Shown piece by piece: positions 38,177-47,579 of a DNA stretch of 64,000 nt. Origin of the DNA: JAAXGX01 sp965221595. Lineage in GTDB: Bacteria; Acidobacteriota; Vicinamibacteria; Vicinamibacterales; UBA8438. The DNA is taken from positions 1,054,001 to 1,118,000 of the forward strand of contig OZ244900.1 of NCBI GenBank assembly GCA_965221595.1. Reading direction: 5' to 3'. The notes below the pieces were generated by a model. That model had not been told where the DNA came from, ran no database searches, and saw nothing but the letters and a program-made list of their open reading frames with translations. Position 1 is the stretch's first letter. Each line of letters opens with the position of its first letter. The position numbers were made by a program, and so were the translations under genes.

Positions 38177-39328
38177 ATGCTGATTGAATGGACCGAGTTC
38201 GTCGACTTCCTGCGGACGCGCGTCCAGGAGCTCGTCTCCACCGAGCTGGACCAGGTGCGCTACGGCAGCGTGGACCTGGCCTTCCTGCTCACCCTGGTCG
38301 TTACCGCGGCCACTCTTCTCACGCTGTTCCGCCTGGTGATTCGCCGCCGCAGCCACTCCCGGCATCACTCCGGCCATCTCATCGACTACAAGCTCCAGCG
38401 CGGCCCCGTCGTGCGGGCGCTCTACCACCTGCCGAAGCTGATCCTGATCCTGGCGGTCGTGGTGCTGCTCGTGGCCCTCTCCGACCCCTTCCTGACGGCT
38501 ACCGAGGAGGTCGTGGGCGACGTGGAGTCGAGAGTGCGGGTCGACCTCGTCGACACGTCGCTGTCGATGGCCTGGGAGTTCCCCGACACCGGCCGGTCGC
38601 GGGCCGAGGTCGCGCGCGAGGCGCACCTGCAGTTCCTGGAGATGCGCCGCGAGAAGAACGATCGGGTGTCGTTGTGGATGTTCTCGTCCTATCCCTACAT
38701 GGTGGACGACTTCATCCTCGACGACGAGATCTACTACTTCCAGGTGTTCGAGGCCCCGTACGTGACGGTGAGGCTGCTCGCACCGCAGTTCCGGAGCACG
38801 CGCGACCAGATCTACGTCCCGCCCGACAAGGTGCGGATCATCCCGAGCGAAGGGACGACCAACCTCGTCCGGGCGCTGCAGTCCATCGTGCGACACTTCG
38901 ACAGCGACGAGGCGAGCGCCGGCGGCGCGGCCAACCAGCACCGCGCCGTGCTCATCATCACGGACGCGGATGTGGACGAGGTGCCGTTCACCGAGCTGGC
39001 GGCGCTGAACCGGCGCAACATCGTGCCGTACATGATCTACATCAACGTCGGCGACACCGACCGCAGCAACGTCACCGCGCCCGAGTCGCCCCCGCTGGTC
39101 GACACCATCCGCGAGTACGGCGGCGACTACTTCGACGTGACCGATCAGGACAGCCTGATCCGCGCCTACGCGGCGATCGACGAGCTCGAGGCGGTGCGCG
39201 TCGACCTGACGCACCGCGCCGTCAAGACGCCGATCTATTCCCGCTTCCTGCTCGTCAGCCTGGCGCTGCTCGTGGTCGGGATTCCGGCCGGCTTCCTGGC
39301 CGAGCTGCTGTGGGGCACGCATCCCTGA
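38177..39328 (+). CDS. Membrane-anchored von Willebrand factor A domain protein
   Basis: 383 residues. Two membrane segments (about 32-52 and 84-102) precede a VWA domain, and a third lies near 360-378, as in BatA/BatB-type proteins. The MIDAS motif DTSLS is near residue 124, with further metal ligands likely at SEGTTNL and TDADVDE. No moxR/bat partners are adjacent, so its complex is unknown. Confidence 0.82.
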   Translation: MLIEWTEFVDFLRTRVQELVSTELDQVRYGSVDLAFLLTLVVTAATLLTLFRLVIRRRSHSRHHSGHLIDYKLQRGPVVRALYHLPKLILILAVVVLLVALSDPFLTATEEVVGDVESRVRVDLVDTSLSMAWEFPDTGRSRAEVAREAHLQFLEMRREKNDRVSLWMFSSYPYMVDDFILDDEIYYFQVFEAPYVTVRLLAPQFRSTRDQIYVPPDKVRIIPSEGTTNLVRALQSIVRHFDSDEASAGGAANQHRAVLIITDADVDEVPFTELAALNRRNIVPYMIYINVGDTDRSNVTAPESPPLVDTIREYGGDYFDVTDQDSLIRAYAAIDELEAVRVDLTHRAVKTPIYSRFLLVSLALLVVGIPAGFLAELLWGTHP

Positions 39329-39429
39329 CGGCGGTGGGTTGCGCGCGCACGGCAGGCTGGTGAATGATGAATGATGAAGGTTCCGGTGCGTGTCCGTCAG
39401 GCCGCGTCGGCCAGGCGTGGAGAGGGCAG

Positions 39430-39858
39430 ATGAAGAACAGAGGCATCCGGGCCGCGTGCGGAACGCTGGTGGCAGCCGCCGGGCTGGCGCTCGGGGGCGC
39501 CGCCGCGACGGCGCACCACATCGAGGTCAACGAGTTCGACCGGTCCAAGGCCGTGACGCTCACGGGCGAGGTTGTGCGGGTCGAGTGGATCAACCCGCAT
39601 CCGTGGATCCACATCCGCGTCGCCGGCGACGACGGCCAGGCGCAACGCTGGATGGTCGAGGCCGCCGCGCCCATGAACCTGCTCCGCCGCGGCTTCGCGC
39701 CGGAATCCATCCAACCCGGCACGCACATCACCGTTGAGGCCTACCAGGCGAAGGACGGCAAGCGGCTCGCGAGCGGCCACACCCTGACCTACGCCGACGG
39801 CAGCCGGTTCTACATCGGCTACCTGGGGCTCACCGGGACCGCGGAAGCCGGCAACTGA
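39430..39858 (+). CDS. DUF6152 family secreted protein
   Basis: 142 residues from the ATG at 39430 (GAGAGGG upstream); an earlier ATG at 39364 adds a non-hydrophobic extension before the signal peptide. The mature protein starts with AHHIEVNEFDRSKAVTLTG and has VEWINPHPWIHI, the hallmarks of DUF6152, a small beta-barrel-like domain of unknown function common beside the WTPPRT/CHEGN family. Confidence 0.88.
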   Translation: MKNRGIRAACGTLVAAAGLALGGAAATAHHIEVNEFDRSKAVTLTGEVVRVEWINPHPWIHIRVAGDDGQAQRWMVEAAAPMNLLRRGFAPESIQPGTHITVEAYQAKDGKRLASGHTLTYADGSRFYIGYLGLTGTAEAGN

Positions 39859-39939
39859 CGCCCGGCGCGGGCGCAGGTCCGAGGAAAGTCCCCGCCGCCC
39901 GGCTACCATGTCCCCGTCCGAGCCGACTCAGCGAACCGC

Positions 39940-39980
39940 CGCGTCGAGTGCGGACTTCGGATGAGTCCGCACTCGACGCG
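39940..39980. terminator. Perfect 17-bp stem between convergent genes
   Basis: CGCGTCGAGTGCGGACT pairs perfectly with the downstream arm around a 7-base loop (TCGGATG). It lies between the convergent DUF6152 and TonB receptor genes, where a bidirectional terminator is expected. There is no T-run, so it may act as a pause or mRNA-end-protecting hairpin. Confidence 0.6.
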
Positions 39981-39994
39981 ATACCTGCCCCGCC

Positions 39995-42979
39995 TCAGAA
40001 CCGGAAGCCGAGCGACATCAGGAACGTCCGGCCGCCGTCCAGGCCGGCCAGCCACGGCGGGTAGTGGGCCACCGAGGTGCCTTCGCCGAATCGCGGTCCC
40101 TCCTCGTAGGTCAGCGGCAGGCCGAGGTCGTCCACCGGCCCGTCGTACACCGGGTTGACCGTGGTGTCCCAGCCGATGAGCGTGTCGTTGTTGAACACGT
40201 TATACAGCTCGAACTTGAAGTACGGCCGCGCCGTCTGCCAGACGGGGATCTGGTACTGCACGGACACGTCCAGCAGGCCGTAGCCCTTGAAGCTCTCGGT
40301 GCCGCGAGCGTCGAAGTACAGGCTCTGCGACGTGGGAGCGCCGGCGTAGCCCAGTTCGTGGAGGATCTGGTCCTGTCTCTCGGTCAGCCCGACGCCGCTC
40401 GCCACGAGGCTGTAGACCTGTCCCGAGTTGTAGCGCCAGATGCCGCCCAGGTCGACGTCGCCGGCCCGGCCGAGGCCGAGGTTGTAGATGCCCCAGATGC
40501 GGACCTTGTGGCGCTGGAAGTCGTTCAGCCGGCCGAAGGGATAGTTGCGCTCGGGCGTGAAGATCTCCGGGTAGTCGAACGCAACCGACGAGATGCCGGG
40601 CTGGTTCGTGGCTTCGCCCTCGAAATTGCCCTCGTTGCGGAGCTGCACGGTGTAGCTGCCGTCGAGCTGGAAGGCGCTGGTCACCCGGTAGCTGCCGTCG
40701 AACTGGAGGGCGTCGTAGTTGCGCTGCAGTTCGTCCGTGTTGCGGAAGACCTCGTTCACGAACGTGCCGTAGCTGCGGCCCTCGTGCATGATCTCCGTCG
40801 CTCCGGTCGTCAGATCCAGGAAGTCCTCGATGAAGTTGCCGGCCCGGCGGCGGATGTAGGTGGCCTTGACGTAGCCGGCGCTGCCGATGGTGCCGCCGGC
40901 CGACGCGGTGAACTCCTTCGTGAGCGGCGACTTCAAATTCGGGTCGAGGAAGACGTTCTGCGCGGCGAACGAGCCGTCGACGATCCGATAGTTGTCCACG
41001 TCGAAGCCCGGAGCGAAGTCGCGGCCCTCGCCTGGAGGTCCGTTATAGACGCCGATCAGCAGGTCCGGGTTGCCGACGTTCGTGGTCTCGGAGAACTGCG
41101 CCTCGCTGTACTTGCCGGCGTAGTGGCTGTAGGTGCTCTGGATGGTGAAGCGGCCGTCGCCGAGCGGGTCGTACGCCACGCCGAGCCGCGGCACGACGGA
41201 GCTGGTGTCGACCGTGGTGATGCCGCCGGTGGCCTCGCTGTCGATCGTCTCGCCGCGCACGCCCAGGTTGAACGAGAAGTGTTCGTTGAGCGCCCACTCG
41301 TCGTTCAAGAAGAAGGAGGTCGTGTTGATGTCGATGCGCGCGCCGCGCGACGCGAGCCAGTTGAGACCCAGCGTCCGCGCGCCCGGTGTGAATATCGGCG
41401 TCAGGTGCTGGTCGGCGTCGAGCAGCGGGCTGCCGTCCGGTCCGACCGCGTAGTCGGTCCGGAACACCCAGCCCGTCGAGCTCTGCGAGTTGCCGCCGGT
41501 ATTGGTCGAGGTGAAGCGCTCGAACCCCGCCTTCAGGCTGTGCGACCCGACGGACCGGCTGGAGAGGAACCAGGTGACGTTGCCCGTGATCTGGCGGTTG
41601 TTGCGGTCCTCCGGGTCGGTCGCGTCGAAGTACGGTGCGTTGTAGTGACCCAATGCCTGCGTGCGCGTGAGGAAGGGCGAGTCGAAGATGTCGGTGGACG
41701 TACCGCCGCCCCCACGGAACCCGTGCCGCTTCTGCGAGTACTGCAGCTCGGCGAAGACATCGTTGGTGAGCGTGCCGCGGTAGGTCGCGACGAACAGGTC
41801 CTGCGGCCGCTCGCGGTCGACGATCGTGCTCGGCACGACGCTGAAGCCGAAGGTCGAGCCCGTGTCCGTGTACGCTCGCCGCAGGTAGCTACCCGACAGC
41901 GTGTGGCCGGGCGCGAGTGTGGCGGTCAGCTTGAGCTGATTGCGGTCCTCGGCCGTGGCGGTGTCGAAGCCGATGCCCGTGTAGTTGAACGTGTCGATCC
42001 CTGCCTGCCGGGTGATCAGGCCCGAGTAGAAGAACCACAGGCGGTCCGTCAGAATCGGACCCCCGAACGTGATCTCGTGGTCGAGGTTGTCGCGGAGGTC
42101 ACCCTCTCGCTCTTCCGTACCGCTCTCGCGCTCGAACGGCGTTACGGACGTCCAGCTCGGCTTGAACATGTTGAGCCGATAGCTGCCCGCGAAGTCGTTG
42201 CCGCCGCTACGGGTGATGACATTGATGACGCCGCCGGAGAACCGTCCGTACTCGGCGGAGATACCGGACGTGAGCACCTGCGTCTCCTGAATGGCGTCCG
42301 CGACGAAGAGCGCGTTCGCCACGCCGAACAGGTTGTCGTTGATGTCGACGCCGTCCACCAGGAAGACGTTGTCGTAGGCGAACGCGCCATTGATGGTCAC
42401 CTGCCCGGCGTTGGGCGTGTTGTCCGTCAGCCCCGGCATCAGCTCCGCGATGCGCCACGGCTGCCGGCTGGTTGGCAGAGCGTAGACCTCGTCCGCCGTG
42501 ATGTTGGAGCTGGTGACCGTCGTCTCGATGGGGGTCGGGACGACGCCCACCACCTGTACCGTCTCGACCACGCCGGCGGGCGCCATGGCCGCGTTGACCC
42601 CGACGTCGCCGCCCAGCGTTACAGTTGCCGTCTCGACGATCTCTGCGAACCCGGCGAGTTCGAAGACGACCCGGTACTCGCCGGGAGGCAGCGCCAGGAT
42701 CTGGTAGGCCCCGTTGATGTTAGTCGCCGTCGAGCGCACGCCTTGCAGGGCGGCGGAGCGGACGGTCACCGTAACCCCGGGCAGAACGAGACCCTGGGCG
42801 TCGAGCACGGTGCCGCGGATGGTGCCGGTCTGGCGGCCCTGAGCGGCTGCGCCGGCCGCCGTTGCGGCCAGCACCGCCGCGGTCAGCAGCAGGACCCCCG
42901 CGCAGCGGAACGGCACGAGGCTCCCGCCGGCGGACGCCGGATATGCGGGGCACAGCCCCTTGTCACGGATGCTGGACAT
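39995..42979 (-). CDS. TonB-dependent receptor with carboxypeptidase-regulatory-like domain (Oar-like)
   Basis: 994-residue outer-membrane receptor. A signal peptide ends near residue 47. A CarboxypepD-regulatory-like beta-sandwich follows (GTVLDAQGLVLPGVTVTV). The plug domain is at about 145-250 (DGVDINDNLFG, ISAEYGRFSGGVINVITRSG) and the barrel ends MSLGFRF. This Oar-like form is greatly expanded in Acidobacteriota. Substrate unknown; plausible cargoes are oligosaccharides or peptides. GAGG six bases before the ATG supports the start. Confidence 0.92.
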   Translation of the reverse strand: MSSIRDKGLCPAYPASAGGSLVPFRCAGVLLLTAAVLAATAAGAAAQGRQTGTIRGTVLDAQGLVLPGVTVTVRSAALQGVRSTATNINGAYQILALPPGEYRVVFELAGFAEIVETATVTLGGDVGVNAAMAPAGVVETVQVVGVVPTPIETTVTSSNITADEVYALPTSRQPWRIAELMPGLTDNTPNAGQVTINGAFAYDNVFLVDGVDINDNLFGVANALFVADAIQETQVLTSGISAEYGRFSGGVINVITRSGGNDFAGSYRLNMFKPSWTSVTPFERESGTEEREGDLRDNLDHEITFGGPILTDRLWFFYSGLITRQAGIDTFNYTGIGFDTATAEDRNQLKLTATLAPGHTLSGSYLRRAYTDTGSTFGFSVVPSTIVDRERPQDLFVATYRGTLTNDVFAELQYSQKRHGFRGGGGTSTDIFDSPFLTRTQALGHYNAPYFDATDPEDRNNRQITGNVTWFLSSRSVGSHSLKAGFERFTSTNTGGNSQSSTGWVFRTDYAVGPDGSPLLDADQHLTPIFTPGARTLGLNWLASRGARIDINTTSFFLNDEWALNEHFSFNLGVRGETIDSEATGGITTVDTSSVVPRLGVAYDPLGDGRFTIQSTYSHYAGKYSEAQFSETTNVGNPDLLIGVYNGPPGEGRDFAPGFDVDNYRIVDGSFAAQNVFLDPNLKSPLTKEFTASAGGTIGSAGYVKATYIRRRAGNFIEDFLDLTTGATEIMHEGRSYGTFVNEVFRNTDELQRNYDALQFDGSYRVTSAFQLDGSYTVQLRNEGNFEGEATNQPGISSVAFDYPEIFTPERNYPFGRLNDFQRHKVRIWGIYNLGLGRAGDVDLGGIWRYNSGQVYSLVASGVGLTERQDQILHELGYAGAPTSQSLYFDARGTESFKGYGLLDVSVQYQIPVWQTARPYFKFELYNVFNNDTLIGWDTTVNPVYDGPVDDLGLPLTYEEGPRFGEGTSVAHYPPWLAGLDGGRTFLMSLGFRF

Positions 42980-43206
42980 GGTAAACCTCGCTGGTCAGTC
43001 TGCGCGGCGCGGCCGCGATGGTGGCGGGTATGGATTGCGTGATCCAGCATACACGGATCTCGCTGCCGCCGGAAAATGACGGCGCCGTCCTCCACCACCG
43101 CACGCCGAACCCGCTGGCCGGCGCCCGCGCCCTGGAACCGTCGCACGATTGATCCCCGCTGCTTCGCCGCCCGGGTGCCGTGCCGGCGCGCGCCCGCACC
43201 CGGCGC

Positions 43207-44562
43207 CTACCAGCGGAACGCGCCCGTAGCCAGCGCGCCGGCCGCCATCAGCAGCGTCACGCCGAACGCGTAGGGGATGGTCCGCCGCTGGTGGTCGCCG
43301 AGGTCGACGCCCGCCAGCCCGGTCAGCAGGAACGTGGCCGGCGTCAGCGGGCTGACGGGGAACCCCGTCGTCATCTGGCCCAGCAGCGCGGCCCGCGCCA
43401 CCTCCAGGCCAGGCACGCCGGCGGCCACGGAGGCCTCGGCAAGCACGGGCAGCACGCCGAAATAGAACGAGTCGGGATCGAAGAGGAGGCTGAGCGGCAT
43501 GGCCGCCGCGGCCATCAGCGCCGGCAGGTGGAGCGCCGTGTAGGCCGGCAGCACGGCGACCAGGCTGCCGCCCAGCGCGGCGAGCATGCCCGACTCGCGC
43601 AGGACGCCGGCGAAGACCCCGGCGGCCAGGATGAGCGCCACCATCGACATGGCATGGCTGCCGTGCCGCGCGAGCTGCCGGCTTTGGGCGGCGGGGTGCG
43701 GGTGGTTGACCAGCAGCGCCACGGCGAACGCGCAGATGAAGACCACGGGCGGCGGCAGCGGCGCGAGCACCAGGGCTGCGAGCGTGGCGGCGGTCAGCAG
43801 GGCGTTGAAGACCAGCCGCAGCGGTCCGCTCGGCGGCTGGCTCGCGCCAGGCGGCCCCGGGTCCGGCAGGCCTGCGTTTTGCGTCCCGAGTGCCGGGCCG
43901 CCCGCAGCAGGTCCGGCAGGCCCCCCGGCTGGCTGGCGCGGCGCCCCGGCGGCAAGCCGGCGCCGCTCGTCGCGGCCCATCCAGGCGGCGGCCGCGAGCA
44001 CGCCGAGCAGGCCGAGCGCGAGCGACGGCAGCAGGGGGCGGAACAGCAACCCGACCTCGACCTGGAGGGCGGCGGCGGCCCGCAGCATCGGGCCGCCCCA
44101 GGGCATCATGTTCATCGTCCCGGCGCCGAGCGCCGCCGCGCACGCCAGCACGTGCCGGTCGAGGCCCAGCCGGTCGTACACGGGCAGCAGCGCCGGGATC
44201 ACGATGAGGAACGTCGACGCGCCCGAGCCGTCGAGGTGGCAGAGCATGGCCACGACCGCGGTGCCGGCGACGAGGCGGACCGGATCGCCGCGGCAGCCGC
44301 GCACGACGGCGCGGATGACCGGTGAGAACAGGCCCGCGTCGTTCATGACCCCGAAGTAGAGCACCGCAAAGCCCAGCATCGCGGCCGTGCCGGACACGCC
44401 CTGGATGCCCGCCAGGGCGAACGTTCCGACCTCGCGGCCGAAGCCGGCGAGCAGCCCCACGCCCAGGGGTACGACGACCAGTGCGACCAGGACGGAGGTC
44501 AGCCTGCAGAGGATCAGGACGAGCAGGAGGGCGATGGCGGCGGCGCCGAACGCGGTCAGCAT
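43207..44562 (-). CDS. CitMHS-family citrate:cation symporter
   Basis: 451 residues, about twelve hydrophobic segments. The blocks CHLDGSGASTFLIVIPALLP and AAALGAGTMNMMPWGGPMLRAA are those of the CitMHS family, which takes up citrate complexed with Mg or Ca in exchange for protons. The central cytoplasmic loop is rich in Pro, Ala and Gly and longer than usual. It begins 24 bp after the PQQ dehydrogenase stop and may be co-transcribed. No ribosome binding site is obvious. Confidence 0.85.
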   Translation of the reverse strand: MLTAFGAAAIALLLVLILCRLTSVLVALVVVPLGVGLLAGFGREVGTFALAGIQGVSGTAAMLGFAVLYFGVMNDAGLFSPVIRAVVRGCRGDPVRLVAGTAVVAMLCHLDGSGASTFLIVIPALLPVYDRLGLDRHVLACAAALGAGTMNMMPWGGPMLRAAAALQVEVGLLFRPLLPSLALGLLGVLAAAAWMGRDERRRLAAGAPRQPAGGPAGPAAGGPALGTQNAGLPDPGPPGASQPPSGPLRLVFNALLTAATLAALVLAPLPPPVVFICAFAVALLVNHPHPAAQSRQLARHGSHAMSMVALILAAGVFAGVLRESGMLAALGGSLVAVLPAYTALHLPALMAAAAMPLSLLFDPDSFYFGVLPVLAEASVAAGVPGLEVARAALLGQMTTGFPVSPLTPATFLLTGLAGVDLGDHQRRTIPYAFGVTLLMAAGALATGAFRW

Positions 44563-44586
44563 CGCGGCGCCGCCAGCGGGTAACGG

Positions 44587-46290
44587 TCAGTCGCGCAGCG
44601 CGAAGGTCGACAGGGAGTGCCCGGAGATGATGGCTACGTACTGCCGGCCGTCCACTGCGTAGGTCACCGGGCCGTTGATGATCTGGCTGCCGAGGCTCGC
44701 CTTCCACAGCAGCTCGCCGGTGCGGGCGTCCAGGGCCTGGAAGTAGCCTGACCGGGCGCCCGTGAACAGCAGGTCGGACGCGGTCGTGAGGATGCCGCTG
44801 CGGATGACGTCCGTCATCTCGAAGCGCCACTGCTCCTCGCCCGTCAGCGGATCCAGCGCGAGCACGGCGCCGCGGCCCCCGACCTCGGTCCAGTTGTTGA
44901 TGGGACCGCGCGTGAGCGTGGGCGGGACCGGCGCGTCCGGCACGGGCTGCCAGGTTCTGGGAAAGTCCAGGCGGCGGCCTGTGAACGACCGGCCCGGGAC
45001 GTACACCTGGGGTGCGGCGTCGAAGACCGTGGCGTAGTCCTCCCAGGCCGGCACGTAGAACAGTTCCGTACGCGGGCTATAGGACGGCGAGTACCAGTTC
45101 GTCGCGCCGGAGATGCCCGGATACGTCGGAGCCCCGGCGGGCTGCGGCGTCTCGACAGGCCGCCCGCTGTCGTCCAGCGCCTCGGCCCAGTTGACCGAGA
45201 CGAACGGGCGGCCGGTCAGGAAGCGTCCGGTCGCCCGGTCCAGCACATAGTAGAACCCGTTGCGGTTGGCGAACAGGAGCACCTTGAAGAGCGTGTCGTT
45301 GCGGGTGATGTCCGCCAGCACCGGAATCTGCACCGCGTCGTAGTCGTACGGGTCGTCCGGCGTGAACTGGAAGTGCCAGCGCAGCTCCCCGGTGTCGGCG
45401 TCGAGGGCCACCACCGAGCACGAATAGAGGTTGTCGCCCGGCCGCTGCGCGCGGTTGTAGTCGGGACCCGGGTTGCCGGTGCCCCAGTAGATGAGGTTCA
45501 GCTCCGGGTCGTACGAGCCCGTCAGCCAGGCCGCCGCGCCGCCGTGCTTCCAGGCCTCCGGATCGCAGTAGGTCTCGGGGTCCGGCGGGCACGGCTCCCA
45601 GGTCTCGTGGCCCGGCTCGCCGGGGCCCGGAATGGTGTAGAAGCGCCAGACTTCCTGGCCCGTCTCGGCGTCGAGCGCCGCGATGAACCCGCGGATGCCC
45701 TGGTCACCGCCCGTCGAGCCGACGATGATCTTGCCCTCGACGGCCAGCGGCGCCAACGTGAAGGCGTAGGCCAGCCGCATGTCCGCCACCTCGACGCGCC
45801 ATAGTTCGGCACCGGTCGTGGCATCGATGGCCACGACATGGGCATCGAGCGTGGCCATGAATACCTTGTCGCCCAGCACCGCCACGCCGCGGTTGTTCGC
45901 GCCGCAGCAGGCGAGGTGGTCGGGCGACGTCGGGTAGCGGTAGATCCAGAACACGCGGCCCGTGCGGGCGTCGAGGGCCACGATGTCGTTGGGCCGCTGG
46001 GTCAGGTACATCACGCCGTCGACCACGATCGGCGTCGTCTGCCACGGCCCCGAGACGGCCGTCTGGTAGACCCACTGCAGGCCGAGGCCGCCGACGTTGT
46101 CGGGGGTGATCTGGTCGAGCTCGCTGTAGCGCTGGCTGAAGTAGCCGCCCGAGTAGGTCAGCCAGTTCTGCGCCTCGTCCGCCGCGCCGCGCAAGCGGTC
46201 GAACGTGACCTGCGCCGACAGGGGGGTGGACAGCAGGCCGGCCAGGATCGTTCCGAGCATCGCGCGCCGAACCATCGCTGCGGATGTCAT
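44587..46290 (-). CDS. PQQ-dependent alcohol dehydrogenase-like quinoprotein
   Basis: 567 residues with a signal peptide (LGTILAGLLSTPLSAQ) and an eight-bladed PQQ propeller. The adjacent Cys pair over the PQQ site is in ACCGANNRGV near residue 126. The block YWGTGNPGPDYNRAQRPGDN leads to DDPYDYDAVQ near 313, with the catalytic Asp and a second Asp two residues later. That second Asp marks lanthanide-dependent members among methanol/ethanol dehydrogenases. No cytochrome c domain is fused. Substrate unknown. Confidence 0.88.
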   Translation of the reverse strand: MTSAAMVRRAMLGTILAGLLSTPLSAQVTFDRLRGAADEAQNWLTYSGGYFSQRYSELDQITPDNVGGLGLQWVYQTAVSGPWQTTPIVVDGVMYLTQRPNDIVALDARTGRVFWIYRYPTSPDHLACCGANNRGVAVLGDKVFMATLDAHVVAIDATTGAELWRVEVADMRLAYAFTLAPLAVEGKIIVGSTGGDQGIRGFIAALDAETGQEVWRFYTIPGPGEPGHETWEPCPPDPETYCDPEAWKHGGAAAWLTGSYDPELNLIYWGTGNPGPDYNRAQRPGDNLYSCSVVALDADTGELRWHFQFTPDDPYDYDAVQIPVLADITRNDTLFKVLLFANRNGFYYVLDRATGRFLTGRPFVSVNWAEALDDSGRPVETPQPAGAPTYPGISGATNWYSPSYSPRTELFYVPAWEDYATVFDAAPQVYVPGRSFTGRRLDFPRTWQPVPDAPVPPTLTRGPINNWTEVGGRGAVLALDPLTGEEQWRFEMTDVIRSGILTTASDLLFTGARSGYFQALDARTGELLWKASLGSQIINGPVTYAVDGRQYVAIISGHSLSTFALRD

Positions 46291-46327
46291 CGTCGTCAGC
46301 CTTTGATTGAACGGGCGTGCGCCGCGC

Positions 46328-47428
46328 CTACCTCGAGTCCTGCCCCGCGCCGGCCTCGGCCGCCATGCGTTCCAGATTCCGGTTGATCTCGAGGATGTGG
46401 CGGATGTCGTGGTTGCCCTCGTGGCAGCCGTACTCGTACATCGGCCCCTCGATCCTGACCAGCGGCAGCTCCACGGTCCACGGGGTCATCCACGTCGTCG
46501 GGTCGCTGACCGTGAACTCGTAGTGGATCTGGTCGGGGCTGGCGGTGGGCGTGAAGCGCTCCACGACGTGCAGGGCGCCCGTCGCGCCGCGGAAGCGCCG
46601 CCGCTCGGCGTAGTTGCGCGTCTCGATCACCAGCGTGTCGCCCTCCCAGCGCCCGCGCGAGTCGCCCGGGAACTGGCGGATGCGATCGGGGATGTGCGGG
46701 CGTCCGTCGAGCGGGACGATGCGCGGCGGGTTGTTGGCCAGCTCGGTGAACACGACGACGTGGTCCGGGGTCTGGAAGATCTGGTGGATGTCGTTGTACG
46801 ACGGCGGCATCATGGGTGGTCCCTCGTGCCCCCAGGTGATGCAGCGCTCGCTGTGCGGCCGGGTCTCGTGGCTGTCGAACGCGCTGGGGAGCGCCCGCGC
46901 GGCGGCGTCGGCGGCCAGGCGCGCGGCGGCCGTGGGAGTCAGCGGCGGCAGGCGGCCGTTGCGCGGGCGGGTGATCAGCGAGGTCCGCCGGCTCGACAGG
47001 CCCTTGGGCACCGGCGTGCGCAGCCAGATCTCGTTGTCGTAGTGGATGTGGTGGCGCTCCTCCCGCGTGCGGTTGTCCTGGAACTTGTAGCGCTCGAGCT
47101 CCTCGCGGTCCTCGATCTCGATGAGAGTGAGGATCTCGCGCGCGGACGGATCGACGCCCTCGGCCGTCAGCGTGTCCTGCAGGAAGGCCCACTCCTCCTC
47201 GCTGAAGAACTCCTTGTCGGCCAGATGCTCGGGTCGCTCGAGCGGCGTGAAGGTCTGCGTCGTCCAGTAGCCCTGCAGGTCCGGCCGACCGTCGGGCATG
47301 CGCGGGAACGCCGGCGCGGCCGCCCCGTCCGGGGCGGGCTGCTCCGGATTCTGCGCGGATGCCGGGACCGGCGCCAGGAGCCCGGCGGCTGCGACTGCTG
47401 CCAGCGCGATGCGAACGGCGTGGCTCAT
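46328..47428 (-). CDS. Secreted WTPPRT/CHEGN family protein, paralogue 3
   Basis: 366 residues from the ATG at 47428 (GGGAGGATCAG just upstream). Signal peptide RIALAAVAAAGLLAPVPASAQ. Tandem-type hallmarks are MPDGRPDLQGYWTTQTFTPL, KGLSSRRTSLITRP, ERCITWGHEGPPMMPPSYND, WEGDTLVIET and YEYGCHEGNHDIRHILEINRNLE. It is the most divergent of the trio at the N-terminus, where WTLPRT is missing. It lies 37 bp before the PQQ dehydrogenase and is possibly in its operon. Function unknown. Confidence 0.88.
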   Translation of the reverse strand: MSHAVRIALAAVAAAGLLAPVPASAQNPEQPAPDGAAAPAFPRMPDGRPDLQGYWTTQTFTPLERPEHLADKEFFSEEEWAFLQDTLTAEGVDPSAREILTLIEIEDREELERYKFQDNRTREERHHIHYDNEIWLRTPVPKGLSSRRTSLITRPRNGRLPPLTPTAAARLAADAAARALPSAFDSHETRPHSERCITWGHEGPPMMPPSYNDIHQIFQTPDHVVVFTELANNPPRIVPLDGRPHIPDRIRQFPGDSRGRWEGDTLVIETRNYAERRRFRGATGALHVVERFTPTASPDQIHYEFTVSDPTTWMTPWTVELPLVRIEGPMYEYGCHEGNHDIRHILEINRNLERMAAEAGAGQDSR

Positions 47429-47579
47429 CTGATCCTCCCTCGGCTGCGGCGAAGCGGCCGCGAGCGTGTGCTGCGTCGTGGACGGCGGGATCGCGGCGTG
47501 GAGCGACGTCACGGTCCTGCCGGGCGGGAAGGGTGCGCGGCGTTGCCGGTCCGTCCGGCCCGCCGCGCCCGCTGCGGAC

